A program made the translations under genes and the position numbers. From Euborellia annulipes (lineage: Eukaryota; Arthropoda; Insecta; Dermaptera; Anisolabididae), in assembly GCA_023213315.1 (NCBI GenBank), contig JAKCPI010000986.1, forward strand, positions 62,001 to 126,000: 64,000 nucleotides of DNA, in the 5' to 3' direction. Of the stretch, positions 10,215 through 22,095 are shown one piece after another. Under the pieces are notes generated by a model. It had not been told where the DNA came from and searched no databases. It was given only the letters and a program-made list of their open reading frames with translations. Positions within the stretch are counted from its first letter, which is position 1. Each line of letters opens with the position of its first letter.

Positions 10215-12230
10215 TCCTCTCCCTGCCCTAACGCGTTACCTAATATGTGGACAACCCCTAAGGTATTTATTTAAAATTTATATAATATTCGTTTATTTAA
10301 TAAAAATTGGGAGTTCGGAGATTGCTAATAAAGAGAAATAAAAAAAAAAAAAAAACTGAAAATTTTATATACAGATAAAAAGGAAAATTTCAGAGAATAT
10401 AGAACGATGATCCTTTTTACTATCATTTGATTGATTGAACGGATGGTTAGATTAAAGAAAAAATATATTCTTAATTATTAAATTTTAGTTCCATGTGAAT
10501 ATTCTCTAGGAAATTCTAAACTCATTACAAAAGATCCGATGCGAATTGGATGCGCGGTTTCCGAGTTATAGACGATTGATTTATAGAAGTTTTTATTCAT
10601 TTCCAATATTAATTTATTTAGGCTGTTAGTTTGGCCAAAGGAGGGGAGAGTCGTGGGCGGCAGGTTCCCCCGCCACTCTGCTCTGATTGTTGTTGAGGAG
10701 AAAACACGCCAGGCGCCCTCCCCCTTCCCTTCTTTTCTAAGAATTCTTTCTCTTTTTAAAAATAATAATTTAACAGCTTTTAAGTTAATTTTTTTTTTTT
10801 GACATTTGGAAGAATTATAAAAATTGAACGATAAAAAAAAAAAATTAATTAAGCAGTCAGAGAATATTGCCAAATCAATGATAGTTATATATTTAGTTAG
10901 ATGTAAAATCTTTTAATTCTTCATCATCACATGGTTGTTATATTTATTAGAACACAAGTGATATTTCCATCTTGTATTACTGTAGGGTAATTAGGCCTAA
11001 ATATCAAAGTGTAAAATTTAATTTAGATGAAATGATATAATGATATGAGTACTTAAAACAATTTTCACAAAATATTACTGATGTACTTTTTAAAAGGACA
11101 TCTAAATAATTGATTTATATGAATTTTAATCTAAAAAGATTTAAATTCTGTTACCATGGCAACCATTTCACCTATCTTTCATATGAAGAACAAGAGTAAA
11201 GTGGTCTTCAGAAGATTTCAACGGCAAAATGAGAATATACATTTCAAAGAGCATCTAAAAAATAATTGATTTTTATTAATTAAAAAAAAAAGAGGGAAAT
11301 TTGAGAAAATCGGAAAAAAAACTGAAAAACTACATCAGTAAAGTACTAGTACTTTTTGGCCGATTTTGGTTAAAAGCTTATTTTCACGTCCTAGGAGGGT
11401 TCCTAACTTAAATATAAAATTTCAACTTCCTAGCTCAATTCCTTCATGCTTAAAATTGCACTGAACTAAAGGTCTAAAGGGATGGATTTTATTATTTAAT
11501 ATATTTATGAGAAATAAGCATCTCTTTGATTGAAGACAAAATATTTTGAAATTTTATTTTTTCTCAAAGGATTGAATTTTTTATAGATAAATATGCAGTC
11601 TTTTATTCTTTAGTTAAAAAAAGTTTCGAATAAAATTTTATAAAAGCATAAAAAGATGAAATCAATCAATTTGGCAATTATTTCAAATGATGGGAGAGCA
11701 TCAATTTGTTTTTTCTAATTCGATCGGCGCCCAGAGTGCAGCCAGGGAGCCTCGCTTAACTCTTGTCTAGGCTTTTCTTCACGCGCAGATTCGCTTTTCA
11801 AAAAGTCGCTATATCTCTCTTATTTTTCGTTGGATTTGTGGAAAAATGCAAAACTGGTCTTTTCAAACAATTATAAAGCCATAGACATTTTTTTTATTTA
11901 ACTACGACCACATAAAATCGGGGTTTATTAATAATAGCCTTTTACATCTTCAAATTTTAACTGCCTCTTTCATTTTCTAATTATCCTAATTTATTGTTTT
12001 TTAATTAAATAAACACATTTAGGCCTTGATATTCATTGAATAACTTAGTATATAAAATATTCAGGCAAAAACAGTGAAATTTTAGTCTCAAAACGTTCTG
12101 AAAATGATTAAAAATCGATTTTCCAAATTTATTTTGACATATTAATTTTTACTTTCACTTAAAATTCAAAAATCAATTATTTTTTTGATGCTCTTCTCAT
12201 TTTGCTTTCAAAATTGTTTGAAGACCACCA
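10215..12230. other. intergenic, AT-rich, with repeat fragments
   Basis: Between DSCC1 and REXO2 I see no exon. 10490-10760 is a more complex block (TCCGATGCGAATTGGATGCG, CCCCCGCCACTC) of unknown nature. 11140-11450 is a plus-strand partial copy of the 690-bp element (CATGGCAACCATTTC, AGTACTAGTAC). About 12100-12230 is a minus-strand fragment of the same family. Confidence 0.4.
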
Positions 12231-12382
12231 TGGGCGTATCTAGAGAATTTGGCTGGGGGGGGAGGGGCATGGGACCAGCTTTCCTCCGGTGGGCCTGGAA
12301 AGCCCCCTATTTTTCTTTTCTTGGGGCAAGGAGCTTTCAGGGGGGGGGGGGCAGGCCACCGGCACCCCTAGTTACGCCCATG
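12231..12382. mobile_element. hAT-like element, empty-site relative of 9493-10214
   Basis: CATGGGCGTATCTAGAGAAT at the left and CTAGTTACGCCCATG at the right are its inverted ends, with long G runs inside. It contains the uninterrupted GGGCCTGGAAAGCCC that was the target of the nested element at 9562-10105. A clear 8-bp duplication is not visible, so one flank may have been altered. Confidence 0.6.
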
Positions 12383-12765
12383 CTCACGCTCAAAAAATTG
12401 AAATGTCAAAAAATCCTACTTTGTTTATTTTTAAAATATTAAAATTGAAAAAGTCAGATTAGTTGTAATAAACCGGATTCAAATAAAATAACACCCACAT
12501 ATATAATTAATATATCATGAAGATTATATTTATATAATTATATATATATAATTATATAAATTTGTAGGAAATAAGTTTCCCGCCTAAAACTAACATGTTC
12601 CATTTTGTTAAGGTTATAATTAAATATTTAATAAAAATATTTTATTCATTGAATAATTAATTTTAATAAAAACATTATATTTTAAAATAAAAAACTAATT
12701 GTATTTATTAGGATAAGGCCGGAAAGATTTAAAAAAGAAATCTTTTATATTAAAAAAGAATAAAT

Positions 12766-15700
12766 ATGTCATTTTTGTTTTTTCCCATCTATAGGCATGT
12801 TAAACACTTAGGAAAGATCCAACATCAAATTCCGAGAACTTTTAATTTTATTAATAAAAAATTATTTGGAAATTCTCACTTGAGTTCTACAAGTGAATTA
12901 TCATCAATCGATTGTGAAGAAATGGATTTCAAGAGAAGCGATCTTATTTGGATTGACCTCGAGGTAGTAATATTTTTTTATATCACTTCATAATGATTGA
13001 TTAATATCTTTTACGTTATTAGTGCAATTTTTATTAATTATTTAGGTCAATTTTTTTTAAATGCATTCACTAGAATGATAATCTTAAAGGTTATTTACAA
13101 GACCAAGCTTTTAACAGTTTCCCCCTTCGAAGATTTAAGATTTTTACAAACGTATTTAGGCTTTAACACATCATATGTTTTTAACTTAAAATATTGTTTA
13201 ATAGATTGTAAATCAATTTTAATGAAATTGAAAAGCTAATCAATTTTCATCTTCTTGCACCTTGCCCTTTTTCAAGAAGCTGAGAAGCTGCAATGATTGA
13301 TCTCATTTTATCTAACAATTCATAATTATTTTATACCTTTTTACACTCTCTAATTCTTTGAATTCATGGCCATTTATTAAAATGTGTGTTGCCAATGTTC
13401 TCTTTATGTGATGCGAATGTCAACTTGCATTTACCATATCCGATTTTTTAAATTTTTGCTGAAACACTTAAACAATAAATGAAAGGAGCAGGGTAATTAG
13501 TCTCCACAAAATAAAACTCTCTACAGGAAACAGTTTCAGCTTTAATTAAATAAAGCCATCACCAGTCCAATTATTGAGCTGAAAACATTAATTAAACAGT
13601 AAGAAAAATAAAATTTTTTAAATATTTACAAGCAATATATACATAGAGTATGAACTCAAATGACAGAGCATCGAGTAAAATTGTGGAGTAGTCAGTTTAT
13701 CATTTATAATACAAAAATCATTTGTCCAAAATACAATGCAATGCTATCAGTTTATAAACGATGATTCAAGTTTAAGTCACAAAATTGATTTGATTCAGGA
13801 AATATATTTTTTCTTATCACTTTGGATATCTTCTATTTATATAATTCTCTAATGACCGTCTGTCTGTCACCCTCTATTTGGGCAACTTCCCGTTGGAATT
13901 TTGAAACGAAATTTTATATGCTTAAAGAGGACCTTCTAGTGATTATTTTGGTCTCGAAATTCCTACAACTTTTTGAGTTATTAAATCCCAAAGTTACGTT
14001 TTCTCCCATAGGAAATTTATAGAGAAATATTTATGTATTCTATGAATGTAAACAAATCCTCAAACAGGCACTGGATTGGAATAGTAATAAAAATTTTCTT
14101 TTTACTTTCTCTTATCTCTATATATGTTGATACAGGGGCGTATATAAGGGGGGGCCGAGGGGGCCCGGGCCCCCCCGAAATTTCCCAAACACATATACAT
14201 ATATAGGGATATACAGACGTCAGTGCAACAAATTTTTCCACAGGATGGAAAACTTTGGTTCCGCAAAAGAAAAAATGTTCCTCAAAAATTTGGTGTGAAA
14301 AAAATTTAGTTTCTTAAAACAAAAATTTTCCTCAGAAAAATTTTTGAGTTCGGGCCCCCGAAAAAATTTCTATATACGCCACTGTGTTGATTTATAGAGA
14401 GAGTATTGGATCCATGTCAAAAATTCGATGTGGAGATTTTAATGGGTATACACTATACGTTTTGAGGTCCCCTGAATCAAAAAAGTGGTTTTCGCGATAT
14501 GGTCTGTCTGTCTGTCTGTGTGTGTGTGTGCTCAACTTAAAGCATGAAGGAATTGAGCTAGTAGGTTTATATTTAAGCTTGAAACCCACCCATGGCGTGG
14601 AAATAAGCTTTTGATCAAAATCGGCCAAAAAGTACTTTACTGATGTAGTTGTTCAGTTTTTTTTTCGATTTTCTCAAACGATTTTGATTAAAATTCAAAA
14701 ATTAATAATTTTTTTAGATACTCTTTAAAATGTATATACGATCCGCGCAGACGGGCCAGAGCCAGGTGAAGGGGGCCCAGAGGGGTGAAATTAAATGTGT
14801 TATGCACCTGTAAGAAGGGTGAATTGGGGGACTGATATGGTATGCAAAATTCTTTTGTGTATATATTAAAAGGCGATAATCCAACAAATCAAGCAAATGC
14901 CATAAAGTCAATGACAATCAATTGACACTAGAAAATAATTATAGTGTAGTATTTAAGTGTCAACACATTGTCATTGACTTACAATCAATGGAATTGCTTG
15001 ATTTGTTATATTATCGGCTTTTAATCTTTTCTAAGAGTTCAATGCATAACACATTTAATTTAAATATCCAATGTGAAAAGAAAAAATCTTTTCTGAATCA
15101 AAACAATTTTGGGGCAAATTTGGCGCATTATATATAAGCTGATAACATTGCATTTTATTTTGTACAAATAATTTATCTATAATAAATACTCACCAACTCC
15201 GACTACTCTACAATTTGACGCGATGCTCTGGCGTCATTTGAGTTTATATATATATATATATTGTTTGTAAATATTTCAAAATTTTCATTTTTATTCTTCT
15301 TACTGAATAATGCTTTCAGCTCAATAATTGGACTGAAGTTGGCCTTATTTAATTAAAGCCCCGAAACTGTTTCCTGTACAGAGTTTTTCATGGAGACTAA
15401 TTGCCCGGCTGCCTTTCATCTACTGTTTAAATATAAGTCTGTTTAAATATAACAGTCACTTTATTTCTAGTGTCAATATTACAATTAAAAATTATTAGGA
15501 TTATTTAAAAAACAGGCATAAAAATGTGAGATTGCAATACTACAGATAAAATTTAAGTTTTAGTCTAACAATCCTAATTGTAAACATTCTATTTTTCATA
15601 TTCTTAAGATTATATTGGCCCACGGGGCTTGGAGTAGTTGGTAGCGTGTCTACCTTCTATACCGAACGTCGCGGGTTCGGATCCCAGGCAGTCCGATAAT

Positions 15701-18700
15701 TTTATTTAAGGCATTTGGATACCAAATGACTTAAATAAAAATGCCTGGACCCCCAATATGTATAATAATCATTAACGGATATCGTTTAAAGTCTTAAATG
15801 ACCTAAGTTGCCGAAAAGACTGTGTGAATGTGAGCGTGAATGAGAAAAAAGTGTGAATGTTTAAAAAAAAAAAAAAAAAAAATTATATTTTAAAGGATTA
15901 TTGTTTTAGATGACTGGTTTGGATCTTGATTCTTGTTATATCCTCGAAGTGGCCTGCATTATCACTGATAGTAATCTTAAAATCAAAGCAACTGCACCTA
16001 CTTTGGTAATCCATCAATCTGATCATGTTTTAAATAATATGAATGATTGGTGTATGGAACATCACGAACAAGTAAGTGAACCTCAACCATTTTTCTTTGA
16101 CTCTAAATATGTGAAAGCAATCTAATAATATTTTTTTTTTATATATAAATATTCCGCTCATGTTTGAAAAACAGTTTTTGGAAATGAATGATTCAAAGAA
16201 ACACATTTTATTTATTTTTGTTAATAATTAATTTCTTGTTTCAGTCGGGTTTAATTGAAGCTTCGAGGCAAAGCAAAATTACTATTGAAAAAGCCGAAAC
16301 GCAATTATTATCATTTCTAGAACAATATGTTCCAAAAGGTAATCATATCATTTTCTCAAATTCGTTCAAGTTAGAAAAATTAGTTCAATTAAAATATTTA
16401 ATTTAATCATTCTAAAAAATGTTAGCTTTGCTTCTGAGAGCAACTTCAGACTAGGTTGCTTTCAGCTGAGGCCACATCAGCTAACAAACCGTATGAGACC
16501 TTTTTAATCATTCCAGCCAAGCGACAAGTCAATCCCGAAAGTCGACAGGTGTTCCTTCATTTGAAACGCGCCTTATGAAATAAATACACCGTAAACTCAG
16601 ATTGCTTGAGCCCCAAAAGAAAAAGTGTTTCAATCGTCATAAATCAGATTTTCACATTCTAGGCATTGGTACTTAGCAGAAAAACACCGAACTCTGTTCT
16701 TTTTATATCTTGCTTAATATTTTGTAGTTATAGGTGGTTACTCGTCAAGGATTTTTCCTGTTTTCCAGGAGGTTTGGAGATTTAAATCAACGATGAGGTT
16801 GAATAATAAATTTTATTTAGGTCAACTGTGTACATTTGTTCAGTTTCGACATAAGCCATCCTCAGGGCTTGTCAAATATTTAAAATTAAAAATAGATATC
16901 ATTAAATTATAATACATTTGTGACAATTGACTAATGACGTTACCTGGCAATAAAATGTCTCATATTTTGTCAAAGTTCTTAACATAAGTTTATTACACAT
17001 CTATTGCACGCATATATATATATATATATGCATACGTCTCACCTACTGGTACTGGTTCGATGTCATTTAACTGAAATCAGATTTTTATATAAAAATGTGT
17101 TTAAATTTTATTTTTATTACAAGAGATCACATGAAAGTCCATACATATACATGCATACTCACATTTAACTCACGAGTAACCACCTATAACTACAAAATAT
17201 TATTATATAATCTCGTCTTCTCTCAGTTTTAAATTATCTTTGTTAAATTGATGGCGATTGAAACACTTTTTCATTTTGAGCTCAACTAATAATTTAGAAA
17301 TGTTTAAATATTTTTTTATTTTGCCACATTTTTAATTTAAGCTAAAATAACATAAAACTTCAAAAAATATCTTTTGCTTTTATTGAAATAAATTTGCGAC
17401 GAATTCTTATTTTCTTTACACCTGGAAAGATGATTGTATCCAGAGACTCTTCATTGACTATATAGAGATCTTCCTCAAATCCTCAAATCCTCAAGCAAGC
17501 TCTGGATTGGAATATAGGATCTTTCCACAATAGCCCTCAGGCAACTCTACGAGGAGAGGGAGTTGCTGTGACATCCCCGTCCTGTGGAAGGGACGTAAAG
17601 AAGGTTCCCTCTCAGTGATGCATTCTTCGAAAGGAGTAGGCTACACGCCGGTGCTGAGGGAGTCCCTCCTCAAACTAGGACATCCTCCATAGCATAGAAG
17701 AGGTTGGATAAAAGGAGCCGGTTGGAACCAGAAATAAGGATTAGTTCACTAGCTAGAGACGAGAGCAGGAGGAGGAGCTAGAGATAGGAAATGATGTAAC
17801 TTCACGGGGTGCCGGTAGATGGCTACGGCCAGAGGCCGGTTGGGTTTAAGGTGTGTGTCTCCGTACACGTAAGCACCTCGGGTAAATAAACGGGGATCCC
17901 GATAGGAATTTCAAAATAAATAAATAATAATAAACGCAAAAATATTTTATGAAATTTTTTAGGTCCTAATTTATATTCGTAATTTCAACTATTTTTAATT
18001 TGCCCTCTAGGCTGCTGAGGCCTTTTAGGTATATATAGGTCTATATGTATATATTGTTTATATTTAATATAGGTGGGATGTACGCGACCGGAGGTTTTTG
18101 TTCTTATTCGCAACGATTGTGGTGACTGTTGCCCTTCTCTGTTACCAGGCCCCCGGCTTAATAAGACTCTAGTAGCCATCCATGTAGACTTTCATATTTC
18201 TAAAACTTTTCTTTATATGCGAACAATGATAGGAGGAGGCAGCCAGGAAGAGGTAGGTATCTCTACATCAATGAAACTCCCAAATTTTTACGACGTTTCT
18301 GTCCAAATTTATTGGATTCATCATCAGGTATCGGGAGCTGTCATGTGAATGTACAATATATATATATATTTCATCATATGCTGATGTAGACTTGTTGAAA
18401 TTTTAAAAATATAAATCTTACTATTCAGCAAATCTCAGGGCATAGATGTATTGATATAATAATAAATATTATATATTTTTTAATGGAAACTTTCATGGTT
18501 CAAACCTAGAAAATTTCCAATAAAGATTTTAATTTTCTTTTATAAAAACAATGAAATAATCACAAATAGAAAACGCTTGGGTTGGATTTGATATTGTCTC
18601 TTACTGTACATTCACATATGACATCTTTCGGATACCTGATGAAGGTCGAATAAATTTGGACCGATAAACGTCGTAAAAATTTGGGAGTTTCATTGGTGTA

Positions 18701-19759
18701 GGGACACTTCTTGACTGCCTCCTCCTACGTTGGCACGTCAATCACAGTGACGCGCTCAAGAAATATATTTTTTTATATTAATACTTATTATAAAAAAACA
18801 TTTTCTTTAATTCTTTTTTAATAAAAAATACGATTAGTATTCATTTGAGAGAATTTCCTGAGTTTAATTTTTTTTTTAAATTTGTTCTAGGAGGTTGTCC
18901 TCTGGCTGGAAATAGTGTTCATTATGATAAGGAATTTATTAAAAAATATATGCCTAAAATTAACAATTATTTCCACTACAGAATAGTGGATGTGTCAACT
19001 ATTAAAGAACTTTGCAGGTAAAATATTTTTTTTTATTTAAATAATAAACACAGATGTATTAAGAATAGGAATCTAAAGTGGAATGCTTATGTCTAGACTT
19101 TCTAATTATGAAGCACTTATGTTGAGGCAGAGGTGTAGGACATTTTTGTCCTTATCAAGACATTATGCTCAAACATGGGCGTACCCAGCGAGGGGCAGGG
19201 GGGCAGTTGCCCCCCCCCCCCTAGAAGCAACGATGCAAGTGATGAAACGAAACAAAATTGGTGGATGGCGACGGGGAATGATTCTTTTTGTTAGGACTCG
19301 GGGGTTTTTAGGCCTTTAATTCGAAGGCCTTTAATTCTCTATATAAAAAATAGCTATGTCACAATCTGGACGACCATGATCTGCGCCCCCCCCCTGGACG
19401 ACCATGATCTGACCATGCCCCCCCCCCCCCTAGAATTGAACCTGGGTACGCCCATGTGCTCAAAGGTAAAATAAACATACAAGGGCTTGAAAGACAAGGA
19501 CAAAGATACTCTAGGTTTGGCGTTGAATCTTACGTGAGCATTCCAATTATTTAGTTAAAGTTAATTTGGTGAAAGCATAAAAAATTTAGCACTGAATTAT
19601 TTGTTTATACAAACTACAGTAAGTTTTTTTTTTTAAACACTCACACCAGGGTCGGATCTAGGGGAGGGCAGTCATCTATATTAAAATCTATATTGTAATT
19701 ATCCTTTACGTTTGAACCATAAAGGTTTCTTTTTTTTTTTTATGACGGAAACTGCCAAA

Positions 19760-19794
<35 letters not shown>

Positions 19795-20336
19795 TTTGAA
19801 GGTTTACTTTTGATAAAATTGTTCTGTTATTCGGAACACAAAATAAATATTAACATTTATTTTCAGAAAATTTATTAATTATGTCAGTCGCCTGCCTTAA
19901 TAAATTTTCTGAAAATAAATGTTAATATTTATTTTATGTTTCGAATAACAGAACAATTTTATCAAAAGTAAACCTTCAAAATCATATATATATATATATA
20001 CATAAAGGTTTCAACTAAAAATTTGTCTCTTTTTATTTAAACAATGAACTATTGATATTTACATGGGCAAACCCATGTGGTATACTGCGTCAAAGTTACT
20101 AAAACTCTACTAACCCTGTTATCTGTTCATTTCCGCGATAAAGGCCCACCTAATCATGAAATAAGAGAACCAAAATGAGATGATAAATTAATTTTTACTT
20201 TTTTAGGCGATGGAACCCTAAGCTTTATCGGAAAACACCTTCGAAGAAACTTAATCATCGGGCCTTAGATGATATATTAGAGAGTATAGAAGAATTGAAA
20301 TTTTATCAAAAAAATTTTTTCCAATCTTCAATATAA
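12766..20336 (+). CDS. REXO2: REXO2 homologue, oligoribonuclease (DEDDh 3'-5' exonuclease), 5 exons
   Basis: The enzyme degrades very short RNA oligomers to mononucleotides; in animals it acts in mitochondria and cytosol. Exons: 12766-12963, 15910-16071, 16245-16338, 18891-19017, 20207-20336; all GT-AG, phases closing to 237 codons with stop TAA at 20334-20336. The 236-aa length equals the family norm. Catalytic residues are all present: D64 and E66 in WIDLE-MTGLD (across the exon 1/2 junction), D164 in GNSVHYD, H211 and D216 in HRALDD. The 100-residue D64-D164 and 5-residue H-D spacings equal those of E. coli Orn. The first 55 or so residues (MSFLFFPIYRHVKHLGK...) are basic and hydrophobic, fitting a mitochondrial presequence. 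The gene converges on the minus-strand gene ending at 20636; AATAAA occurs at 20552-20557. A young SINE abuts exon 2. Confidence 0.95.
13833..14085 (+). repeat. interspersed repeat, second family
   Basis: ATTCTCTAATGACCGTCTGT..AACTTCCCGTTGGAATTTTG..TCAAACAGGCACTGGATTGG matches, in reverse orientation, 54003-54315. A short relative of its end (GCTCTGGATTGGAATAT) is near 17500. Confidence 0.6.
14133..14384. mobile_element. hAT-like element inserted in a 690-bp element copy
   Basis: Begins CAGGGGCGTATATAAGGGGG and ends CTATATACGCCACTG. Flanks are TGTTGATA (14125-14132) and TGTTGATT (14385-14392), 7 of 8 identical. A sister copy runs off the window at 63804. The insertion splits a minus-strand copy of the 690-bp element (14095-14132 plus 14385-14740). 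Confidence 0.75.
14385..14740 (-). repeat. partial copy of the 690-bp element
   Basis: Minus-strand copy in REXO2 intron 1. AGAGAGTATTGGATCCATGT, CAAAAAAGTGGTTTTCGCGA, a GTCT/GTGT microsatellite, and AAAATCGGCCAAAAAGTACT are in family order. The family 3-prime end lies left of the hAT insertion. Confidence 0.65.
15617..15881 (+). mobile_element. intact tRNA-derived SINE beside REXO2 exon 2
   Basis: The head is tRNA-like, with an A-box-like CTTGGAGTAGTTGG at 15628-15641 and a B box GGTTCGGATCC at 15674-15684, so RNA polymerase III could transcribe it. A body and a tail with GTGTGAATGTGAGCGTGAAT follow, ending in about 20 A. It is flanked by the perfect duplication ATTATATT (15609-15616 and 15882-15889). 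REXO2 exon 2 begins at 15910, only 28 nt beyond the SINE. Other copies: 8935-9130, 9225-9362, 32150-32320, 53747-54002, 55388-55625, 61795-61985. Confidence 0.9.
17567..17913 (+). mobile_element. possible solo LTR
   Basis: This GC-richer block in REXO2 intron 3 starts TGTGACATCCCCGTCC, has a TATA-like GGATAAAAGGAGCC at about 17707, an AATAAA at about 17884, and ends near GATAGGAATTTCA. That layout suits an LTR, but I see no flanking duplication, no second LTR and no pol gene. It could be another kind of repeat. Confidence 0.3.
18230..18727. repeat. inverted pair with two hammerhead-like cores
   Basis: The left arm 18230-18350 and right arm 18604-18727 are inverted copies (GAGGAGGCAGCC..; AAACTCCCAAATTTTTACGA..; TCATGTGAATGTACA). 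The right arm has CTGATGAAGGTCGAATAAAT followed by TTTGGACCGATAAACGTCG at 18636-18672. The left arm has the minus-strand version at 18292-18327. The pair lies in REXO2 intron 3. Confidence 0.7.
19174..19456. mobile_element. non-autonomous hAT-like element (283 bp)
   Basis: The ends CATGGGCGTACCCAG and its near-perfect inverse are flanked by the identical duplication TGCTCAAA (19166-19173 and 19457-19464). The interior has G and C runs. It lies in REXO2 intron 4, close to the exon 4 donor. Confidence 0.85.
19764..20000. repeat. palindromic MITE-like element in REXO2 intron 4
   Basis: A (TA)n run leads into ATGATTTTGAAGGTTTACTT..GATAAAATTGTTCTGTTATTC..CAGAAAATTTATTA. The whole is inverted at 19898-20000 after a 20-nt spacer, and it ends in (TA)n again. 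A TA-flanked, mariner-like MITE is plausible but the family is not known. Confidence 0.65.
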
Positions 20337-20635
20337 TCTAAATCTTCTATGAAAAATAAGCGAAAAGAATTCCCGATAATTAATTAATAATTAAGTTATT
20401 ACTTATTTATTAAACTTTCCATTTTTTTTTAAAGGTATATTATTTAAAATTGTCTATACTATAAAGTATTTTGTAACTTTATTTTTTCTTATAATTATTA
20501 TTCTTAGTATTTATGTATATTCCTAAAAAATATATACCCGGTAATAATTATAATAAAAATATTTTTTAATTGAAACATTTATTTTTTAATATTTGTGTTT
20601 TATTATACAAATGTACAATATATATATAGATTTCC

Positions 20636-22039
20636 TTAAAATAATCGCTTTAGTATAGAGGGTTGTTTTTGTTCCATTTTTTTGAGATGCGGCGTAATTT
20701 TCTTATCATTAACTGGTTGATTATCATTTTTTTTAGCTAATAAACAGCATTTTTCCCCTTTGGATAATTCTTCGCGGATTTTTTGATAGGGTTTTGAAAC
20801 AGTTGTAATGGATTGTGAAAAAAAACCAGGGGCCTCAGGCAATATTTTGTCCAATTCTTCAGTAACATAATCCAAATAATCATTCATTTCGACTCTTTTA
20901 GAAGAACGTACTCTACATAAAACAGCTGCCGGATTGGATTTGCCAAAAGTGACCTTATGCTCTAATTGATCATCATAATTTCCAACAGATGTTGATTCGT
21001 TTTTCATTATCATTACCATACTTTCATATTCGTCTTCTAAAACGGCTGTTGATTCATTCTTTTTAACTACAGGTGAAGAAGGTTTTTTCTTCAAAATAGC
21101 TCGCTTAACTCCTGAAACTCTCTCCATATATGGTAAATTATTTATAACATGAATAGGTACTTTTTTGATATTTTTTTCTTTCATTTCTTGTTTATTTGAA
21201 TCCTGTGTTATAGTTGTTGTTTCTGCAACCGGACTTATTTTAGAAACTTCTTCTTTATTCGGTGTTGGAGAATTTGAAATATTTTTAGTTTCTGGATCTT
21301 CAATAATTGAAGAACGATATATATTTTTTTTCCCTGATCTCTTTTTATTATTATTATTATTATTATTATTAGTCCTTCTATTAAATAATTCTTTTATGCG
21401 TTCAACAAGAGACTTGTTATCCTTTTGCGAATCAAACTTGATCTCATTTCCAAAATTAGTTGAGAGTTCGTTTAATAGAGCTTTGGCTTTTTCATCCGTT
21501 TCATTTTCTAATAATTTATCTAATTCTTTCTGAACATTTGGTGTCTCATCTGGTAAATTCTTTGAGTAATTTTTTAAAAACATTTCTAATTTAGTTTCTA
21601 AACATTTAAATTCTTCTGGTGATAAATTTAAAACACTATTTTCATCATTTACTTTTTTTAAGGAAATCTCATTTTTATTGGCTAATAAACTTTCTACATT
21701 ATCACTAGCATGTGTATCTGTAGAAAATCCTTTAGAAAAGTCTTTTTGAAAACCTCTTTTCAGACGAGGTCCAAAATCTTTTACTGGCGATGTGGACCAT
21801 TTTTTATTTAATATAAAATCTTTTTTATCTTTAATCTCAATTATGGGTAAGATTTTAAGATGATTTAATTCATTTGTTACCTTTGGTTCCACTTCTTCTG
21901 CTAAACCGAAGAAGGACCAAACAAAATCAACAAGTCCACCGCATAAAGACTTAGGCTCACTAATGGAAGATGTCGAGCTCATCTGATTTGCATTTGAGTG
22001 CGTTGATTTCTTCGAAATACAGCCACCTGTGGATTGCAT
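20636..22039 (-). CDS. unrecognised 467-aa Lys/Asn/Ser-rich protein
   Basis: One open exon from ATG at 22039-22037 to TAA at 20638-20636. The first in-frame ATG follows a stop about 30 nt upstream, so the start is firm. Residues about 30-50 are hydrophobic (LCGGLVDFVWSFFGLAEE), the only such stretch. The rest is charged and low in complexity, with a run of eight Asn (an ATT microsatellite at 21346-21370), a basic KKRSGKK, and a conserved-looking C-terminal part (VRSSKRVEMNDYLDYVTEEL, DKILPEAPGFFSQS). No domain is recognised. AATAAA occurs on the minus strand at 20604-20599. The start lies 56 nt after the stop of the larger gene next to it, suggesting shared transcription. It is convergent with REXO2, 300 nt from its stop. 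Confidence 0.75.
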   Translation of the reverse strand: MQSTGGCISKKSTHSNANQMSSTSSISEPKSLCGGLVDFVWSFFGLAEEVEPKVTNELNHLKILPIIEIKDKKDFILNKKWSTSPVKDFGPRLKRGFQKDFSKGFSTDTHASDNVESLLANKNEISLKKVNDENSVLNLSPEEFKCLETKLEMFLKNYSKNLPDETPNVQKELDKLLENETDEKAKALLNELSTNFGNEIKFDSQKDNKSLVERIKELFNRRTNNNNNNNNKKRSGKKNIYRSSIIEDPETKNISNSPTPNKEEVSKISPVAETTTITQDSNKQEMKEKNIKKVPIHVINNLPYMERVSGVKRAILKKKPSSPVVKKNESTAVLEDEYESMVMIMKNESTSVGNYDDQLEHKVTFGKSNPAAVLCRVRSSKRVEMNDYLDYVTEELDKILPEAPGFFSQSITTVSKPYQKIREELSKGEKCCLLAKKNDNQPVNDKKITPHLKKMEQKQPSILKRLF

Positions 22040-22095
22040 TTCTATTATTATTTTCTTTTCAAATAAACTTTAACATTATTATTATTAAAACTAGA

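Larger units (their letters stand above)
13488..15418. repeat. long inverted pair with hammerhead-like cores in REXO2 intron 1
   Basis: The left arm (about 13488-13610: GTAATTAGTCTCCAC..AAACAGTTTCAGC..CAATTATTGAGCTGAAA) is inverted at about 15290-15418. The right arm shows CTGAAGTTGGCC..AATTAAAGCCCCGAAACTGT at 15333-15370. The 1.7-kb spacer holds other repeats. Confidence 0.55.
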
